Shown here: one piece after another, positions 1-8,977 of the stretch
How the letters are laid out: the number at the start of each line of letters is the position of its first letter
How positions within the stretch are numbered: position 1 is the first letter of the stretch
Assembly (NCBI GenBank): GCA_019454765.1
Contig: JACFNR010000020.1
Coordinates: 1-42,503 of the forward strand
Source: Trueperaceae bacterium
GTDB taxonomy: Bacteria; Deinococcota; Deinococci; Deinococcales; Trueperaceae
Length of the DNA stretch: 42,503 bases
Direction of reading: 5' to 3'
Notes under the pieces: model-generated
Told to the model about the DNA's origin: nothing
The model's input: only the letters and a program-made list of their open reading frames with translations
The model's database searches: none
Position numbers and translations under genes: made by a program

Positions 1-678
1 TCAGCCGACCGCCACGGCCCGCCCGAAGCTCGTCAGCCAGTCGGTCACGCGCCTGACGTCCTCCTCGACCAGCTCGTGGCCGGCGGCGACGGTCAGCTCC
101 TCGAGCGCGGCGCCGCCCTTCCGCAGGTAGGGCCCGACGTCGCGGGCGTGCGGGGCGTACGGGTCGCGGGCGCCCGTGAGGAGCAGGACCGGCTTGCCGC
201 CGAACCGGGCGGCGGGGGGCTGCTCGAGCGGCATGACGGCGCGTAGGAGGACGGCCGCCGCGAAGGCGTCCGGGTCGTAGGCGAGGGTGGCCAGGGCGAT
301 GTTGGCGCCGTTCGAGTACCCGAGCGCCGCCAGGCCCCTTGGCGAGAAGCCGTAGGTGGCGGCCGCCCGGCGCGTGAACTCCCCCAGCGCTACCGCCTCG
401 GCGACGATGTTCTCTTGGTCGTAGCTCGTGGGGCCGAAGCGGCGGAAGAAGCGTGGCGTCCCCTCGTCGAGGGAGCGGCCGCGCACGGCGAGGAGGTTGG
501 CGCCGGGCGCCACGAGTCGGCCGAGGCCCACGAGGGAGTTCTCGTCGCCCCCCGTGCCGTGCAGCAGCAGCAGCGTGACGGTCCCTGGGGGCACGGGCGC
601 CTTCGCGCCCGCACCCAGGTCCGGCGCGGGGACGTAGCGGTGGACCCAGGCGAGGCCGGGCGCGGGAGCGTTCGTCAT
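1..678 (-). CDS. Phospholipase/carboxylesterase-family alpha/beta hydrolase (MhqD-like)
   Basis: Predicted cytoplasmic serine hydrolase of 225 residues, the usual size for the family. Seen: an HGTGGDE oxyanion-hole segment near the N terminus, the nucleophile elbow GYSNG, an acid residue in GARDPYAP and a late histidine in AGHE, which together form a Ser-Asp-His triad. The ATG at 676-678 is chosen because it overlaps the stop of the upstream dioxygenase gene as ATGA, so the two are translationally coupled; the frame stays open further upstream, but that part is arginine-rich shadow sequence. In Bacillus the hydrolase MhqD accompanies the dioxygenases MhqO/MhqA in hydroquinone and quinone stress. 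A similar role here is inferred from this pairing. The substrate cannot be read from the sequence. Confidence 0.85.
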   Translation of the reverse strand: MTNAPAPGLAWVHRYVPAPDLGAGAKAPVPPGTVTLLLLHGTGGDENSLVGLGRLVAPGANLLAVRGRSLDEGTPRFFRRFGPTSYDQENIVAEAVALGEFTRRAAATYGFSPRGLAALGYSNGANIALATLAYDPDAFAAAVLLRAVMPLEQPPAARFGGKPVLLLTGARDPYAPHARDVGPYLRKGGAALEELTVAAGHELVEEDVRRVTDWLTSFGRAVAVG

Positions 679-1640
679 GGGAGCGGCTCGAGCCGGGCCT
701 CGATCGCCGCCCGGTGAGGCTCGAGGAACGGCGGGAGGACGAGCCGCTCGCCGAGGGTGGCGGCGTCCTCGTCGACGGCGAAGCCGGGACCGTCGGTGGC
801 TACCTCGAACAGCACGCCGCCGGGTTCTCGGAAGTAGATGCTGCGGAACCAGAAGCGGTCGACCCAACCGCTGTTGGGTACGCCCAGGCCGGCGAGGTGG
901 TCGAGCCAGTCGCGGTGGATGTGCTCGTCGGGCGCGCGGAACGCGACGTGGTGCACCCCGCCGGCGCCGCTACGCGCCGGGGGCAGGTCGGGGCGCACGG
1001 CCACGTGAAGCTCGGCGTGGGGCCCGGTGACGCCGTCCGCCATGCCGTAGACGTGCACCGCGTGGCGGGGGTCCTCCGGGTCGGGGTAGTCGCGCAAGGG
1101 GCGCATGTTCGTCACGCCCTGGAGCGCGCGGTCCGTGGGGTTCAGGGCCGGGACGGTGATGACCACTGGCCCGAGCCCGCGGAGCTGATGTTGGGGCGGC
1201 AAGGGGCTGTCGTCCCAGGGGACGGGTTCGTCGCCGCTGCCCCCGTCCACTACGAGCGCCAGGCGTTGGCCCTCCGGGTCCTCGAAGCGGAGCTGGGCGC
1301 GGCCGTCGACCGTCTCGAGCGGGCCGGCGTCTACGCCCAGGCGAGCGAGACGCTCGCGCCAGTACTCGAGCGAGCCCTCGTCGGCCACGCGCAACCCGGT
1401 GCGCGTGACCGCGTGACCGCCACGCCGCTCGCGCGGCAGGCGCCAGTCGAAGAACGTCAGGTCGGTGCCGGGGCTGCCGGCTCCGTCGGCGTAGAAGAGG
1501 TGGTAGGCGCCGGTGTCGTCCTGGTTCACGCTGCGCTTCACGAGCCGCATGCCGAGGGTGTCCGTGTAGAAGCGCTTGTTGGCGGCGATCTCGGCCGAGA
1601 CGGCCGTCAGGTGGTGGAAGCCGGTGAACTGGAGTGTCAA
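675..1640 (-). CDS. Ring-cleaving dioxygenase, VOC (glyoxalase) superfamily
   Basis: A 321-residue two-domain vicinal-oxygen-chelate protein, the length of MhqO/LinE/PcpA-type hydroquinone dioxygenases. Seen: metal-ligand candidates His in [10 protein letters not shown] (N-terminal module), His in [10 protein letters not shown] and Glu in [10 protein letters not shown] (C-terminal module), matching the family's 2-His-1-Glu Fe(II) site. I place the start at the TTG at 1638-1640 because a perfect AGGAGG lies 6 nt before it and the protein then opens directly on the first VOC strand; the open frame extends upstream but is not protein-like. The gene is coupled to the hydrolase by a 4-nt overlap and follows an FAD monooxygenase, a plausible hydroxylation then ring-opening order. 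Probable reaction: oxidative ring cleavage of a (hydro)quinone or catechol-like aromatic; substrate unknown. Confidence 0.85.
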   Translation of the reverse strand: MTLQFTGFHHLTAVSAEIAANKRFYTDTLGMRLVKRSVNQDDTGAYHLFYADGAGSPGTDLTFFDWRLPRERRGGHAVTRTGLRVADEGSLEYWRERLARLGVDAGPLETVDGRAQLRFEDPEGQRLALVVDGGSGDEPVPWDDSPLPPQHQLRGLGPVVITVPALNPTDRALQGVTNMRPLRDYPDPEDPRHAVHVYGMADGVTGPHAELHVAVRPDLPPARSGAGGVHHVAFRAPDEHIHRDWLDHLAGLGVPNSGWVDRFWFRSIYFREPGGVLFEVATDGPGFAVDEDAATLGERLVLPPFLEPHRAAIEARLEPLP

Positions 1641-1731
1641 CTCGTGCCTCCTCTCGCCCTGCGAGGGCCGGCCGCCGCCGGGCGACCGGGAGCCGGGCGC
1701 GGGCATACATACCCGGCCGCGCGTGCCTCCG

Positions 1732-2979
1732 TCACTCGAGACCCAGGAAGCGCCGCTTGGCGCCGTCGTCGCTGGGCCCGTCCGGCCCTAGGAGTACCAC
1801 GTCGGGGACCCGGTCCGGGTCGCGGGCGTAGAGGGGGAAGAGCGAGGCGCGCACGGCGTCGGCGGCGGGGCCGGGCGCCCGGAAGACGTCAGCCAACCAC
1901 GATGTCTGGCGGTGCAGGGCGGCGAAGTCGGCGCGGGCGGCGCCGGCGTACGCCTCGCCGGCTTCGTCCACCGCCTGCGGCGCGAACGAACCAGCGCGGA
2001 GCAGCGCCGCGGTAAGGCGCGCCGCGCCGCGCAGGGCCAGCGCGACGCCGCATCCGAAGCTGGGGTCGGCGGCGCCTGCCGCGTCGCCGACCAGCGCGAC
2101 GCCCCGCAGGTAAGGCGGGTCTACCCAGGTGTCGGCGCCGGGGAACTGGCTCAGCGGCCCCGCCACCTCGGCGCCGGCGAGCCAATCGGGCGGGACGCCG
2201 GCCGCGGCGCTGAGGCGCGAGAACTCCGGGAAGGCGGTCGGTCCGCCGAGGCGGTGCCGCCCGGCGGCGAGGTGGTAACCGAGATAGGCGCGGGTCCGGC
2301 TCGCGTCGAGGGGTACCAGCGTGGCGAGCAGGCCGGTGGCCGGGGCGAGGAAGACGTGGGCGGTGTCGAGCGCCTCCGTCGTGAAGCCCACGCCGGCGCC
2401 CACCAGGAGGACGCCCGCGAACATCAGCTTGGCGGGGTCGGCGAAGAGCTCGAACCCGCCCCACGCGCGCGTGCGCGAGCCGCGCCCGTCCGCGCCTATC
2501 ACGAGCCGCGCCGGGTGGTCGACGGGGGTGGTGCCCACGCGCGCCTCCACCAACGCGAGTCGCTCGGGACCCGGCAGCCGGCGCACCTGGGTGACGGCGG
2601 TGCCCCGCACCACCTCGGCGCCGGCACGCTCGGCGGCGCCGAGCAGGGCCGTCTGGAGTTCGGGGTGAAGGAAGGCGCGCACGCCGAGCCCGCCGCTCTC
2701 CGCGGCCATGTCTCGCGGCGGCCGCTCCGCCAGCCCGACGACGCGCGTGCGCCAGTAGCGCACCGGCCTGCTCACGGCGCCCAGCGCCCCCATGAGGCCG
2801 AGCCTAACGGCCTCCCTCACCCCCCACGGGTAGACGACGTCGCCGCGCACGCGATCGACGAACTGGTGCTCCCGCTCGAGGACCAGCACGTCGGCGCCGG
2901 CGGCCGCGAGGCGGTGGGCGCAGGCCGCGCCCGCCACTCCGCCGCCCACGATCACGACGTCGCGGACCCGTTCGCTCAC
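1732..2979 (-). CDS. FAD-dependent oxidoreductase, aromatic hydroxylase-like
   Basis: A 415-residue group A flavoprotein monooxygenase or geranylgeranyl-reductase-like enzyme. Seen: the N-terminal Rossmann dinucleotide fold [13 protein letters not shown], the central FAD/NADPH motif [10 protein letters not shown], and the C-terminal GD motif in [17 protein letters not shown], in the standard order. The GTG start at 2977-2979 is assigned because the FAD fold begins at once; the Shine-Dalgarno is weak. It lies 36 nt behind the MFS gene and 91 nt ahead of the ring-cleaving dioxygenase on the same strand, so a shared transcript is likely. Known family members hydroxylate aromatics or reduce polyprenyl double bonds. 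The dioxygenase neighbour favours an aromatic or quinoid substrate, which is an inference. Confidence 0.82.
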   Translation of the reverse strand: MSERVRDVVIVGGGVAGAACAHRLAAAGADVLVLEREHQFVDRVRGDVVYPWGVREAVRLGLMGALGAVSRPVRYWRTRVVGLAERPPRDMAAESGGLGVRAFLHPELQTALLGAAERAGAEVVRGTAVTQVRRLPGPERLALVEARVGTTPVDHPARLVIGADGRGSRTRAWGGFELFADPAKLMFAGVLLVGAGVGFTTEALDTAHVFLAPATGLLATLVPLDASRTRAYLGYHLAAGRHRLGGPTAFPEFSRLSAAAGVPPDWLAGAEVAGPLSQFPGADTWVDPPYLRGVALVGDAAGAADPSFGCGVALALRGAARLTAALLRAGSFAPQAVDEAGEAYAGAARADFAALHRQTSWLADVFRAPGPAADAVRASLFPLYARDPDRVPDVVLLGPDGPSDDGAKRRFLGLE

Positions 2980-3015
2980 GCGCCGCCTACGTCCTGCCGT
3001 CGGGCGCTCATGGCG

Positions 3016-4353
3016 TCAGTCGGCGGCAACCGCGGCCACCCGCGGGAGGCGCACGACGACGGCGAGGAGCCCCGCCGTCACCACCGCCCCCGCCAGGCCC
3101 ATCGCAAGGTAGCCGGCGCGGGCCATTATCAGCCCGCCGACGATGGTGGCGCCCGCCGCCGCCCCACCTACGAGCAGGTCGTTGAACCCCTGCATGCGGC
3201 CCTTCTCGGCGGGCGAGAGGGCGTCGGTCAGGAGCGCGGAACCGGCCACGTAGCAGAGGTTCCAGCCCAGCCCGAGCAAGAACAGCGCGAAGGCGACCGG
3301 CAGGAGCCGGGGCGACAGCGGCGCCAACAGGCACGAGGCGAGCAGCGTGACGGCGCCGATGCCCAGCACCCGGCGCCTGCCCCACCTGTCGGTCAGCCAT
3401 CCCGCCACCGACGAGAAGGCGTACATGCCGAACGTGTGACTGGAGAAGACGAGCGAGATGTTGGTGAGCGAGTGCTCGATCTGGTGCATGTGAAGTGACG
3501 TCATCTGCATCAGGCCGACCATGACCATGTGTGCCAGCACGACGCTGGTGACGGCGGTCCGCACGGCCGCGTCGCCGAGCAGCTCGCGCAGGCCGCGCGT
3601 GGGGCCGAGGCGGTGCGTGCCCGCCTCGTCGAGGGCGATGGCCTCCCCGATCAGGCGCGGTTCCGGTCTCAGGGCAAGGAAGAGGAGGCCGGCCGTGAGG
3701 AGGTAGCCGGCGCCGGTGGCCAGGTAGGGGCCGGCGATCTCGCTCCACCCCCACGCCGTGACGAGGCGCCCGGTCGGTCCCACGAGCGCGGGGCCGAGCA
3801 CGCTGCCGACCGTGCCGCCGAGCACCACCGTGGAGAGCGCGCGGGCGCGCCGCCGGCGCGGGTTCACCTCGGCCGCCACGAAGCGCCCGAGCTGCACGGC
3901 CGAGTTGCCCGAGCCGGTGATGAAGAGAGCCACGAGGACGAGCAGGAAGTTGCCGTTGGCCACGCCGAGCAGCGAGAGCGTGGCGCCGAAGGCGCCGGTG
4001 AGGAGGGCGGCGGTGAGGGCGCCGCGGCGTCCCAGCCGGTCGGACAGCCGGCTCCAGAAGTAAGCGCCCACCGCGACGCCGACCTGCACGACGGCCGCGG
4101 GCAGCCCGGCGAGCGAGTCGCGCCCGGAGAGCTCGGCGCCCACGATGGCCGCGACGGTGGCCGCGGCGATGGAGCCGGCCGAGCCGAGGCTCTGGCTCAC
4201 GAACAAGGCGCTGGTGATCCTGCGTGCGTGGCGGGCGCGCACCGCGGGGTCGGCGAGCGGCCGCGCGCGTGGTGGGTGCGGCGTCGCTGCTGGCGTCGCG
4301 GCAGGCGCGACGGTCGCGCCGACCTCCAGGCTCGGGGGTTCGGGGGACGGCAT
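3016..4353 (-). CDS. MFS transporter
   Basis: A 445-residue major facilitator superfamily carrier with about twelve hydrophobic segments by eye. Seen: the loop 2-3 signature in SRLSDRLGRRGAL and its repeat in the second half, GWLTDRWGRRRVL, as expected for the duplicated MFS fold. The first 45 residues are Pro/Ala-rich and cytosolic. Two adjacent start codons exist, GTG at 4354-4356 and ATG at 4351-4353; I take the ATG, with GGAG upstream. The gene is followed by flavoprotein, dioxygenase and hydrolase genes on the same strand, so it could export a toxic aromatic or import their substrate. Direction of transport and substrate are not visible. Confidence 0.85.
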   Translation of the reverse strand: MPSPEPPSLEVGATVAPAATPAATPHPPRARPLADPAVRARHARRITSALFVSQSLGSAGSIAAATVAAIVGAELSGRDSLAGLPAAVVQVGVAVGAYFWSRLSDRLGRRGALTAALLTGAFGATLSLLGVANGNFLLVLVALFITGSGNSAVQLGRFVAAEVNPRRRRARALSTVVLGGTVGSVLGPALVGPTGRLVTAWGWSEIAGPYLATGAGYLLTAGLLFLALRPEPRLIGEAIALDEAGTHRLGPTRGLRELLGDAAVRTAVTSVVLAHMVMVGLMQMTSLHMHQIEHSLTNISLVFSSHTFGMYAFSSVAGWLTDRWGRRRVLGIGAVTLLASCLLAPLSPRLLPVAFALFLLGLGWNLCYVAGSALLTDALSPAEKGRMQGFNDLLVGGAAAGATIVGGLIMARAGYLAMGLAGAVVTAGLLAVVVRLPRVAAVAAD

Positions 4354-4464
4354 CACGCCAGACTACTCCGCCGACGCGCCGCGCGCGGCCTTCGGCGCGG
4401 CAGTGCGGCCGCCGGGCCGAAGGGAGCGACCCGGCGCGCCAGGCGCCTCAGCGAGGGGCCGCGC

Positions 4465-4953
4465 TCAGACCCGGCCGATGCGCACGCGCCAGACCTCGGG
4501 TCCCTCCTCTAGCGGTTCCCAGCTGAACTCGCCCGGGTACTCGGCGGCGAACTGGTAGTAGAGCGGCTTGGGGTCGTGGTCGTTGACGAGCACGAAGGCG
4601 TTGCCCGACGCCAGTCCGAGGTACGTCTCGAGGATGAGGCGGTGGCGTTCGGCGGGTATCAGGTGGCGCACCTCCAGCAGCACGTCCTCGGCCGTCGGGG
4701 CTGCCGACTTGCGCGGCCTCACCGTGCGCGTGAGGTAGTGGAGGGTGCCGTTCAGTCGTTCGCCCTCGCGGGGCCAGGCGTGGCGCAGGAGCGTCCACCC
4801 TTGGGCCGCCAGCTCGCAGGCGTCGTCCTGCTTACCGGCGTCGCCCAGCGCCCTGAGCGCCGAATCGAAGAGCTTGTTGAGACGGGCCACGGCCTCGTCG
4901 GGGGTGAGTTGGGCCGCCTCTGACGCGGACCGGTCGGCTGACGTCTGACTCAT
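4465..4953 (-). CDS. DUF2249 domain protein
   Basis: A 162-residue soluble protein. The C-terminal half (about residues 85-160) has the DUF2249 signature: a leading strand EVRHLIPAERH, then VLVNDHDPKPLYYQF, and the closing EEGPEVWRVRIGR. The N-terminal half is helical and charged. DUF2249 proteins are small TusA-like-fold proteins of unknown function, often found with nitric-oxide, haem or respiratory genes and sometimes fused to hemerythrin domains. No such partner is visible here. The gene is 111 nt upstream of the MFS gene on the same strand and may be the first gene of that unit. Start at the ATG 4951-4953. Confidence 0.8.
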   Translation of the reverse strand: MSQTSADRSASEAAQLTPDEAVARLNKLFDSALRALGDAGKQDDACELAAQGWTLLRHAWPREGERLNGTLHYLTRTVRPRKSAAPTAEDVLLEVRHLIPAERHRLILETYLGLASGNAFVLVNDHDPKPLYYQFAAEYPGEFSWEPLEEGPEVWRVRIGRV

Positions 4954-5059
4954 CCGGGCACGCTAACCAAGCCCGTCGTGGCGCCACCATGACCTGGGCC
5001 AAGGCCGAGCGCGCGGGGCCGGGGCCGCTGCCACGCCGCGCCGTGTGCGGGCCGCTGCC

Positions 5060-5659
5060 TCACCCGCCGGCGGCGGCGGTGACCGCGGCGCTCACCTGCG
5101 GGACCGACTCGAAGCGGACGGCGACGATGCCGAGCGCGGCCGCCGCCGCCACGTTCTCGGGCATGTCGTCGACGAAGAAGGCGGCCGTCGGCTCGGCTCC
5201 TTCGGCTTCGAGGATGGCGCGCCAGAAGGCCGGGTCGGGCTTGGAGACGCCCATCAGGTTGGACGCGTAGACGCGGTCGAACACGTCGTAGTCGCCGCGG
5301 CGCACGTGCGCCTCGTAGTGCGGGTCGATGGTGTTGGTGCCCGCCACCACGCGCGCGCCCGAGCGCCTGAGGCGGTCGACGAGGGCGTACATGGCCGGGC
5401 GCCGGCTCGGGTGGAAGTAGTCGGCCCACGGCTCGCCGCGTGGGCGCCTGCCGGTCGCCGCCTCGAAACGGTCCCAGAACTCGGCCACGGGGATCGCGCC
5501 CTCGTGGAGGGCGCGGGAGCCCGCCTCGGCAAGCGCCGCCTCGAGCGAGGCCGGGTCCATGCCGAACTCCGCCGCCATGGCGGGCGCAACGTCGAAGCCG
5601 TCTACCATCACGCCACCAACGTCGAAGATGAACAGGGGCGTGGCGCGCGCCGCGGTCAC
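5060..5659 (-). CDS. HAD-superfamily hydrolase (phosphatase-like)
   Basis: A 199-residue haloacid-dehalogenase-fold hydrolase of the YihX/epoxide-hydrolase-N-terminal-like group. Seen in order: motif I FDVGGV with the nucleophile Asp (the second Asp of the classical DxD is a Gly, as in many FDxGG/FDxGN members), motif II in VAGTNT, motif III Lys in SKPDP, and motif IV FVDDMPENV with the metal-binding acid pair. The start is the GTG at 5657-5659, which overlaps the TGA of the sugar permease gene as GTGA and marks translational coupling. The upstream open frame is antisense-like and rejected. As last gene of a sugar ABC operon it probably dephosphorylates a sugar phosphate, which is an inference. 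Confidence 0.88.
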   Translation of the reverse strand: MTAARATPLFIFDVGGVMVDGFDVAPAMAAEFGMDPASLEAALAEAGSRALHEGAIPVAEFWDRFEAATGRRPRGEPWADYFHPSRRPAMYALVDRLRRSGARVVAGTNTIDPHYEAHVRRGDYDVFDRVYASNLMGVSKPDPAFWRAILEAEGAEPTAAFFVDDMPENVAAAAALGIVAVRFESVPQVSAAVTAAAGG

Positions 5660-6552
5660 TCCTTGCCCGCCGAGAACACGTTGGCGCCCCTCAAGAACAC
5701 GCTCGAGAGGCTGAAGAAGATGACGAGCATGGGCAGGCTGGCGAGCGCCGCCACGGCCACCATGGCGCCCTCGTTCGTGCTCTTCTCCTCCATGAACGTC
5801 ACCACGTAAAGCGGCATGGTCTTGAGCTCCTGCGACTGCACCACGAGCAGCGGCCAGATCAGGTTGCGCCACTGCTCCTCGAACGTCAGCACGGCCAGCA
5901 CGGCCATGATGGGCACCATGTTGGGGACGACGATCCGGAAGAAGATGCCGACCTCGGAGGCGCCGTCGATGCGGGAGGCGTCGATGAGCTCGTCCGGGAA
6001 CGTGAGCAGCGACTGCCGCATGAGGAACACGCCGAAGGCGCTGAGCAGGAAGGGGACGATGAGGCCGGGGTAGCTGTCCTGCATCCCCAGGCCCGTGACG
6101 ACCACGTAGAGGGGGATCATGACCGTCTCGAACGGGATCATGAGGGTCGAGAGGATGAGCATGAAGACGAGGTTGCTGCCGCGGAAGCGGAGCTTGGTCA
6201 GGCCGTAACCGGCGAGGGCCGAGAAGAACACGGTGGTCGCCGCCACGCAGCCCGCCACGATGACGGAGTTGAGCAGGGCGCGCGGGAAGATGAACTTGCC
6301 GTCGTTGCCGCGGATGGCCTGCCAGAAGTTGTCGAGGTAGAGGCCATCCGGCCACCAGGGGAACGGCATGCGCATGATGTCGCGCGCCGGCATGAACGAG
6401 GCCACGAACATGAAGGCGAGCGGCGTCAGCACGAGCAGCACCGCCACGACGAGCACCACCCAGCCGAGGAGGTGGAAGAAGGCCTCGAGCGCGGTGCGCC
6501 GGTGGCCGGCCGCGGCGGGGAGGGCGTTCCGCCCCGCTGTCCTGGCGGCCAT
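5656..6552 (-). CDS. Carbohydrate ABC transporter permease (MalG type)
   Basis: A 298-residue inner-membrane permease with about six transmembrane segments. Seen: a short N-terminal tail, a long first periplasmic loop containing MRMPFPWWPDGLYLDNF typical of MalG-type permeases, and the EAA loop with IDASRIDGASEVGIFF that docks the ATPase. It starts immediately after the stop of the MalF-type gene and overlaps the HAD gene by 4 nt, so binding protein, two permeases and phosphatase form one operon. No ATPase gene is present in the operon. A shared ATPase of the MsiK/UgpC kind encoded elsewhere would be needed. Confidence 0.93.
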   Translation of the reverse strand: MAARTAGRNALPAAAGHRRTALEAFFHLLGWVVLVVAVLLVLTPLAFMFVASFMPARDIMRMPFPWWPDGLYLDNFWQAIRGNDGKFIFPRALLNSVIVAGCVAATTVFFSALAGYGLTKLRFRGSNLVFMLILSTLMIPFETVMIPLYVVVTGLGMQDSYPGLIVPFLLSAFGVFLMRQSLLTFPDELIDASRIDGASEVGIFFRIVVPNMVPIMAVLAVLTFEEQWRNLIWPLLVVQSQELKTMPLYVVTFMEEKSTNEGAMVAVAALASLPMLVIFFSLSSVFLRGANVFSAGKE

Positions 6553-7458
6553 TCAGGCGTCCCTCGTCCCGCCGAGGCGGAACTGGACCATGGCGAGGAC
6601 GAACATCACGAGGAGCAGGACGATGCTCATGGCGCTCGCCAGGCCGATCTGGAAGTCGCGGATGCCCGTGTTGTAGATGCCGAGCGTGACCACGTTGATG
6701 GGCTCCAAAGGCGCGCCGGCCCTGGTGAAGAGGTACTGGGTGGCGAAGGTGCGCATGCAGAAGATCATCGCCATGATCGACACGAGCAGCGTGGTCGGCT
6801 TCAGTAGTGGCAGGGTGATGTAGCGGAAGAGCTGGATGCCGGTGGCGCCGTCGACGGTGGCGGCCTCCTTCACGCTCCGCGGTATGGCGCCCAGCCCGGC
6901 GATGAAGATGATGGTGAAGAAGCCGAGCTTGCCCCAGAGGTACACGAGCGAGGTTGAGAGGCGCACCATGTCCGGGTTGGCAAGCCAGTGGTGGTCGACG
7001 CCCGGCGTGCCGAGGACGAAGTTGACCCACTGGTTGGCGATGCCGCGCGGGTCGAGCAGGAGCAGCCACACGGCGGCGGCGACCACGCCGGGTATGACGG
7101 CGGGGGCGTAGAACGCCATCTGGAAGAAGCGCTGCAGCCGCAGCCGCGAGAAGATCAGCCACGCGAGGAGGAGGCTGAGGACCACGAGCGGCACGGCGGT
7201 GCTCAGGGTGAAGAGCCCGGTGGCCTTCCAAGAGTTCCAGAACGTGGCCGAGCCGGCCAGGTCGAGGTAGTTGCGCAGGCCGACGAAGCGCGGCGGCCTG
7301 AGCGACAGGACGTTCTTGCTGTGGAGCCCAAGCCAGAAGGCGTTCAGGATCGGGTAGAAGCTGAACAGCGCGAAGTAGATGAGGGCTGGGAGTACGAACG
7401 CCCAGCCCCACAACGCTCTTCTGGCGGCGACCGTCAGCGCGGGCCGCTTACGGGTCAC
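6553..7458 (-). CDS. Sugar ABC transporter permease (MalF type)
   Basis: A 301-residue membrane permease paired with the MalG-type protein. Seen: a basic start followed by a first TM around WGWAFVLPALIYFALFSFYP, about six TM segments in total, and the EAA loop KEAATVDGATGIQLF that contacts the ATPase. The GTG start at 7456-7458 lies 9 nt behind the stop of the binding-protein gene. In this family the two permeases form a heterodimer fed by the periplasmic binding protein. The exact sugar is not readable from the sequence. Confidence 0.93.
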   Translation of the reverse strand: MTRKRPALTVAARRALWGWAFVLPALIYFALFSFYPILNAFWLGLHSKNVLSLRPPRFVGLRNYLDLAGSATFWNSWKATGLFTLSTAVPLVVLSLLLAWLIFSRLRLQRFFQMAFYAPAVIPGVVAAAVWLLLLDPRGIANQWVNFVLGTPGVDHHWLANPDMVRLSTSLVYLWGKLGFFTIIFIAGLGAIPRSVKEAATVDGATGIQLFRYITLPLLKPTTLLVSIMAMIFCMRTFATQYLFTRAGAPLEPINVVTLGIYNTGIRDFQIGLASAMSIVLLLVMFVLAMVQFRLGGTRDA

Positions 7459-7467
7459 CGCGCCTAC

Positions 7468-8754
7468 TCAGTACTCGCCGCGCATGGCGCGCTCGACGCC
7501 CTCGCGCATGGTCTTGAGCACGTCGGCGGGCTCCTTGCCCTGGAGCATCACGGCCTCGACGGCGTCCTTGAGGACCTGCTGTACGCGGGGCGCGTCCTCG
7601 GCGTAGTAGATGACGTGGGCGTTGGCGAGGTCGTCCATGAACACGGCCGAGTAGGGCGCGTCCTTGAAGAGGGGCGAGCCGATCAGCTCGTGGGTGGGCT
7701 GGAGGACGGCGACCTCCTCGAAGAAGTCGGCGGCGTGCTGCGCGAAGTAGCCGAGGAGCGTCCAGGCCGCCCGTTGCTTCTCCTTGGAGGACTGGGCGTT
7801 GACCATCCAGTAGTGGCCGTAGTAGGGCTCGGCGACGCGCTCCACGGCGTCCGCCCACTGCGGGAAGGGGATGACCATCCAGCCGTCGCCGGGGAGGAAG
7901 GTGGGGTTGTCGTGGACGATGCGTTCGGCCTGGTACTGGCCCGACTCCATCATGCCGATGTCGTCGTTGTTGAAGTTGAAGATCTTGCGGGCGGCGGTGT
8001 AGGTGGGCGAGCCGAGGTTCTTGCCCGTCGGGCCCCACTCCTTGAAGTACTCGAGCACGCGCAGCCACGCCTCGTCGTTGACGATGGCGCTCTTGCCGTC
8101 GTCGCTCACGAGCTTGCCGCCGAGCTGTTCGGCCATGGGCACCATGAAGTTCAGGTAGTAGGGGTAGCGGAAGTCGAAGCCGCGGCGCGTGATGATGTCG
8201 CCGTCGCGGACGGTGAGCTTCTCGGCCACCGCCATCATCTCCTCCCACGTCTTCGGGTAGTCCGTGAGGGGATCGAGGCCGGCGCTCCTGAAGACGTTCA
8301 TGTTCAGGTAGATGGCCCAGTTCGTGACCTCGAGCGGCAGACCGTACAGCTGGCCTTCGTACGAGACCGGGTCGAGCGTGCCGGGGAGGTAGGCGTCGTA
8401 GATGGCCTGCGCGTCGACGTAGCCGGCGGCGGCGGGGTCGATGGGCGCCACGCGCGCGTTCACGATGTACGGGTACTCGTTGAAGATCTCCATGTTGAAG
8501 ACGTCGGGACCGCGGTTGGCGGCGAAGGCGGCCAGGTTGAGCTGGGCGATCTGATCGGACGGGTTCGTGACGCGCGTGACCTTGATGTCGGGATGGTCGA
8601 CCTGGAACTGGGCGATCAGCCGCTCCTCGAGGGCCGTGCGGTTGGGGTCCTCGTGGGTCCAGTAGACGATCTCGGTCTGGGCGAGCGCGGCGCCGCCGAC
8701 GAGCAGCAGCGTGAGGAGGGCGAGGGAGAGCTTCCTTGCCGTGCGGGTGAACAT
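7468..8754 (-). CDS. Sugar ABC transporter substrate-binding protein (family 1)
   Basis: A 428-residue extracytoplasmic binding protein. Seen: a signal peptide with basic n-region FTRTARK, a hydrophobic core and a probable signal peptidase I site after GGAALA, then the family-1 opening IVYWTHEDP and a segment around GPDVFNMEIF. There is no lipobox cysteine. The ATG at 8752-8754 is preferred over an in-frame TTG four codons upstream because GGAGG stands 5 nt before it. It is the first gene of the operon binding protein, MalF-like, MalG-like, HAD phosphatase. A sigma-70-like promoter lies about 120 nt upstream (8875-8904). The sugar is unknown. Confidence 0.93.
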   Translation of the reverse strand: MFTRTARKLSLALLTLLLVGGAALAQTEIVYWTHEDPNRTALEERLIAQFQVDHPDIKVTRVTNPSDQIAQLNLAAFAANRGPDVFNMEIFNEYPYIVNARVAPIDPAAAGYVDAQAIYDAYLPGTLDPVSYEGQLYGLPLEVTNWAIYLNMNVFRSAGLDPLTDYPKTWEEMMAVAEKLTVRDGDIITRRGFDFRYPYYLNFMVPMAEQLGGKLVSDDGKSAIVNDEAWLRVLEYFKEWGPTGKNLGSPTYTAARKIFNFNNDDIGMMESGQYQAERIVHDNPTFLPGDGWMVIPFPQWADAVERVAEPYYGHYWMVNAQSSKEKQRAAWTLLGYFAQHAADFFEEVAVLQPTHELIGSPLFKDAPYSAVFMDDLANAHVIYYAEDAPRVQQVLKDAVEAVMLQGKEPADVLKTMREGVERAMRGEY

Positions 8755-8874
8755 CGTTGCCTCCAACCGGCCGCGGCGCCGGCGTCACGCTGGGCGCGAC
8801 GCCGGGGACGGCGCCGCCGCCCCGGGAAACGCCTTGGACCGGCGCGACGCCGGACGCCTGGCTCGTTCCGGGAG

Positions 8875-8904
8875 AGCATAGTTGGTGCCTGCGGGCCGGG
8901 TCAA
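8875..8904 (-). promoter_or_regulatory. Promoter of the sugar ABC operon
   Basis: On the minus strand a -35 TTGACC (8899-8904) and a -10 TATGCT (8875-8880) are separated by 18 nt. This is one of the best sigma-70-like matches in the window, and it is correctly oriented about 120 nt before the binding-protein start. The rest of the 223-nt gap 8755-8977 shows no other clear signal. The roughly 110-nt leader after the promoter could carry regulation, but I recognise no known riboswitch in it. Confidence 0.65.
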
Positions 8905-8977
8905 CGTGACGAACGCCCCGCGCCGCCCCTACCGCATGGGCGTCAGGGCCGCGCCGAGAGGCGCCAGGGGCCGGGTG

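Noticed and set aside
4984-5000. GTGGCGCCAC palindrome between the HAD and DUF2249 genes
   Set aside because: A 10-bp palindrome of GGCGCC type is common at this GC content, and it has no clear promoter or regulator next to it.
5060-7411. A 783-codon minus-strand open frame spanning the HAD gene and much of two permease genes
   Set aside because: Only its last 199 codons are protein-like (HAD). The rest is Arg/His/Pro-rich shadow of the permeases in another frame.
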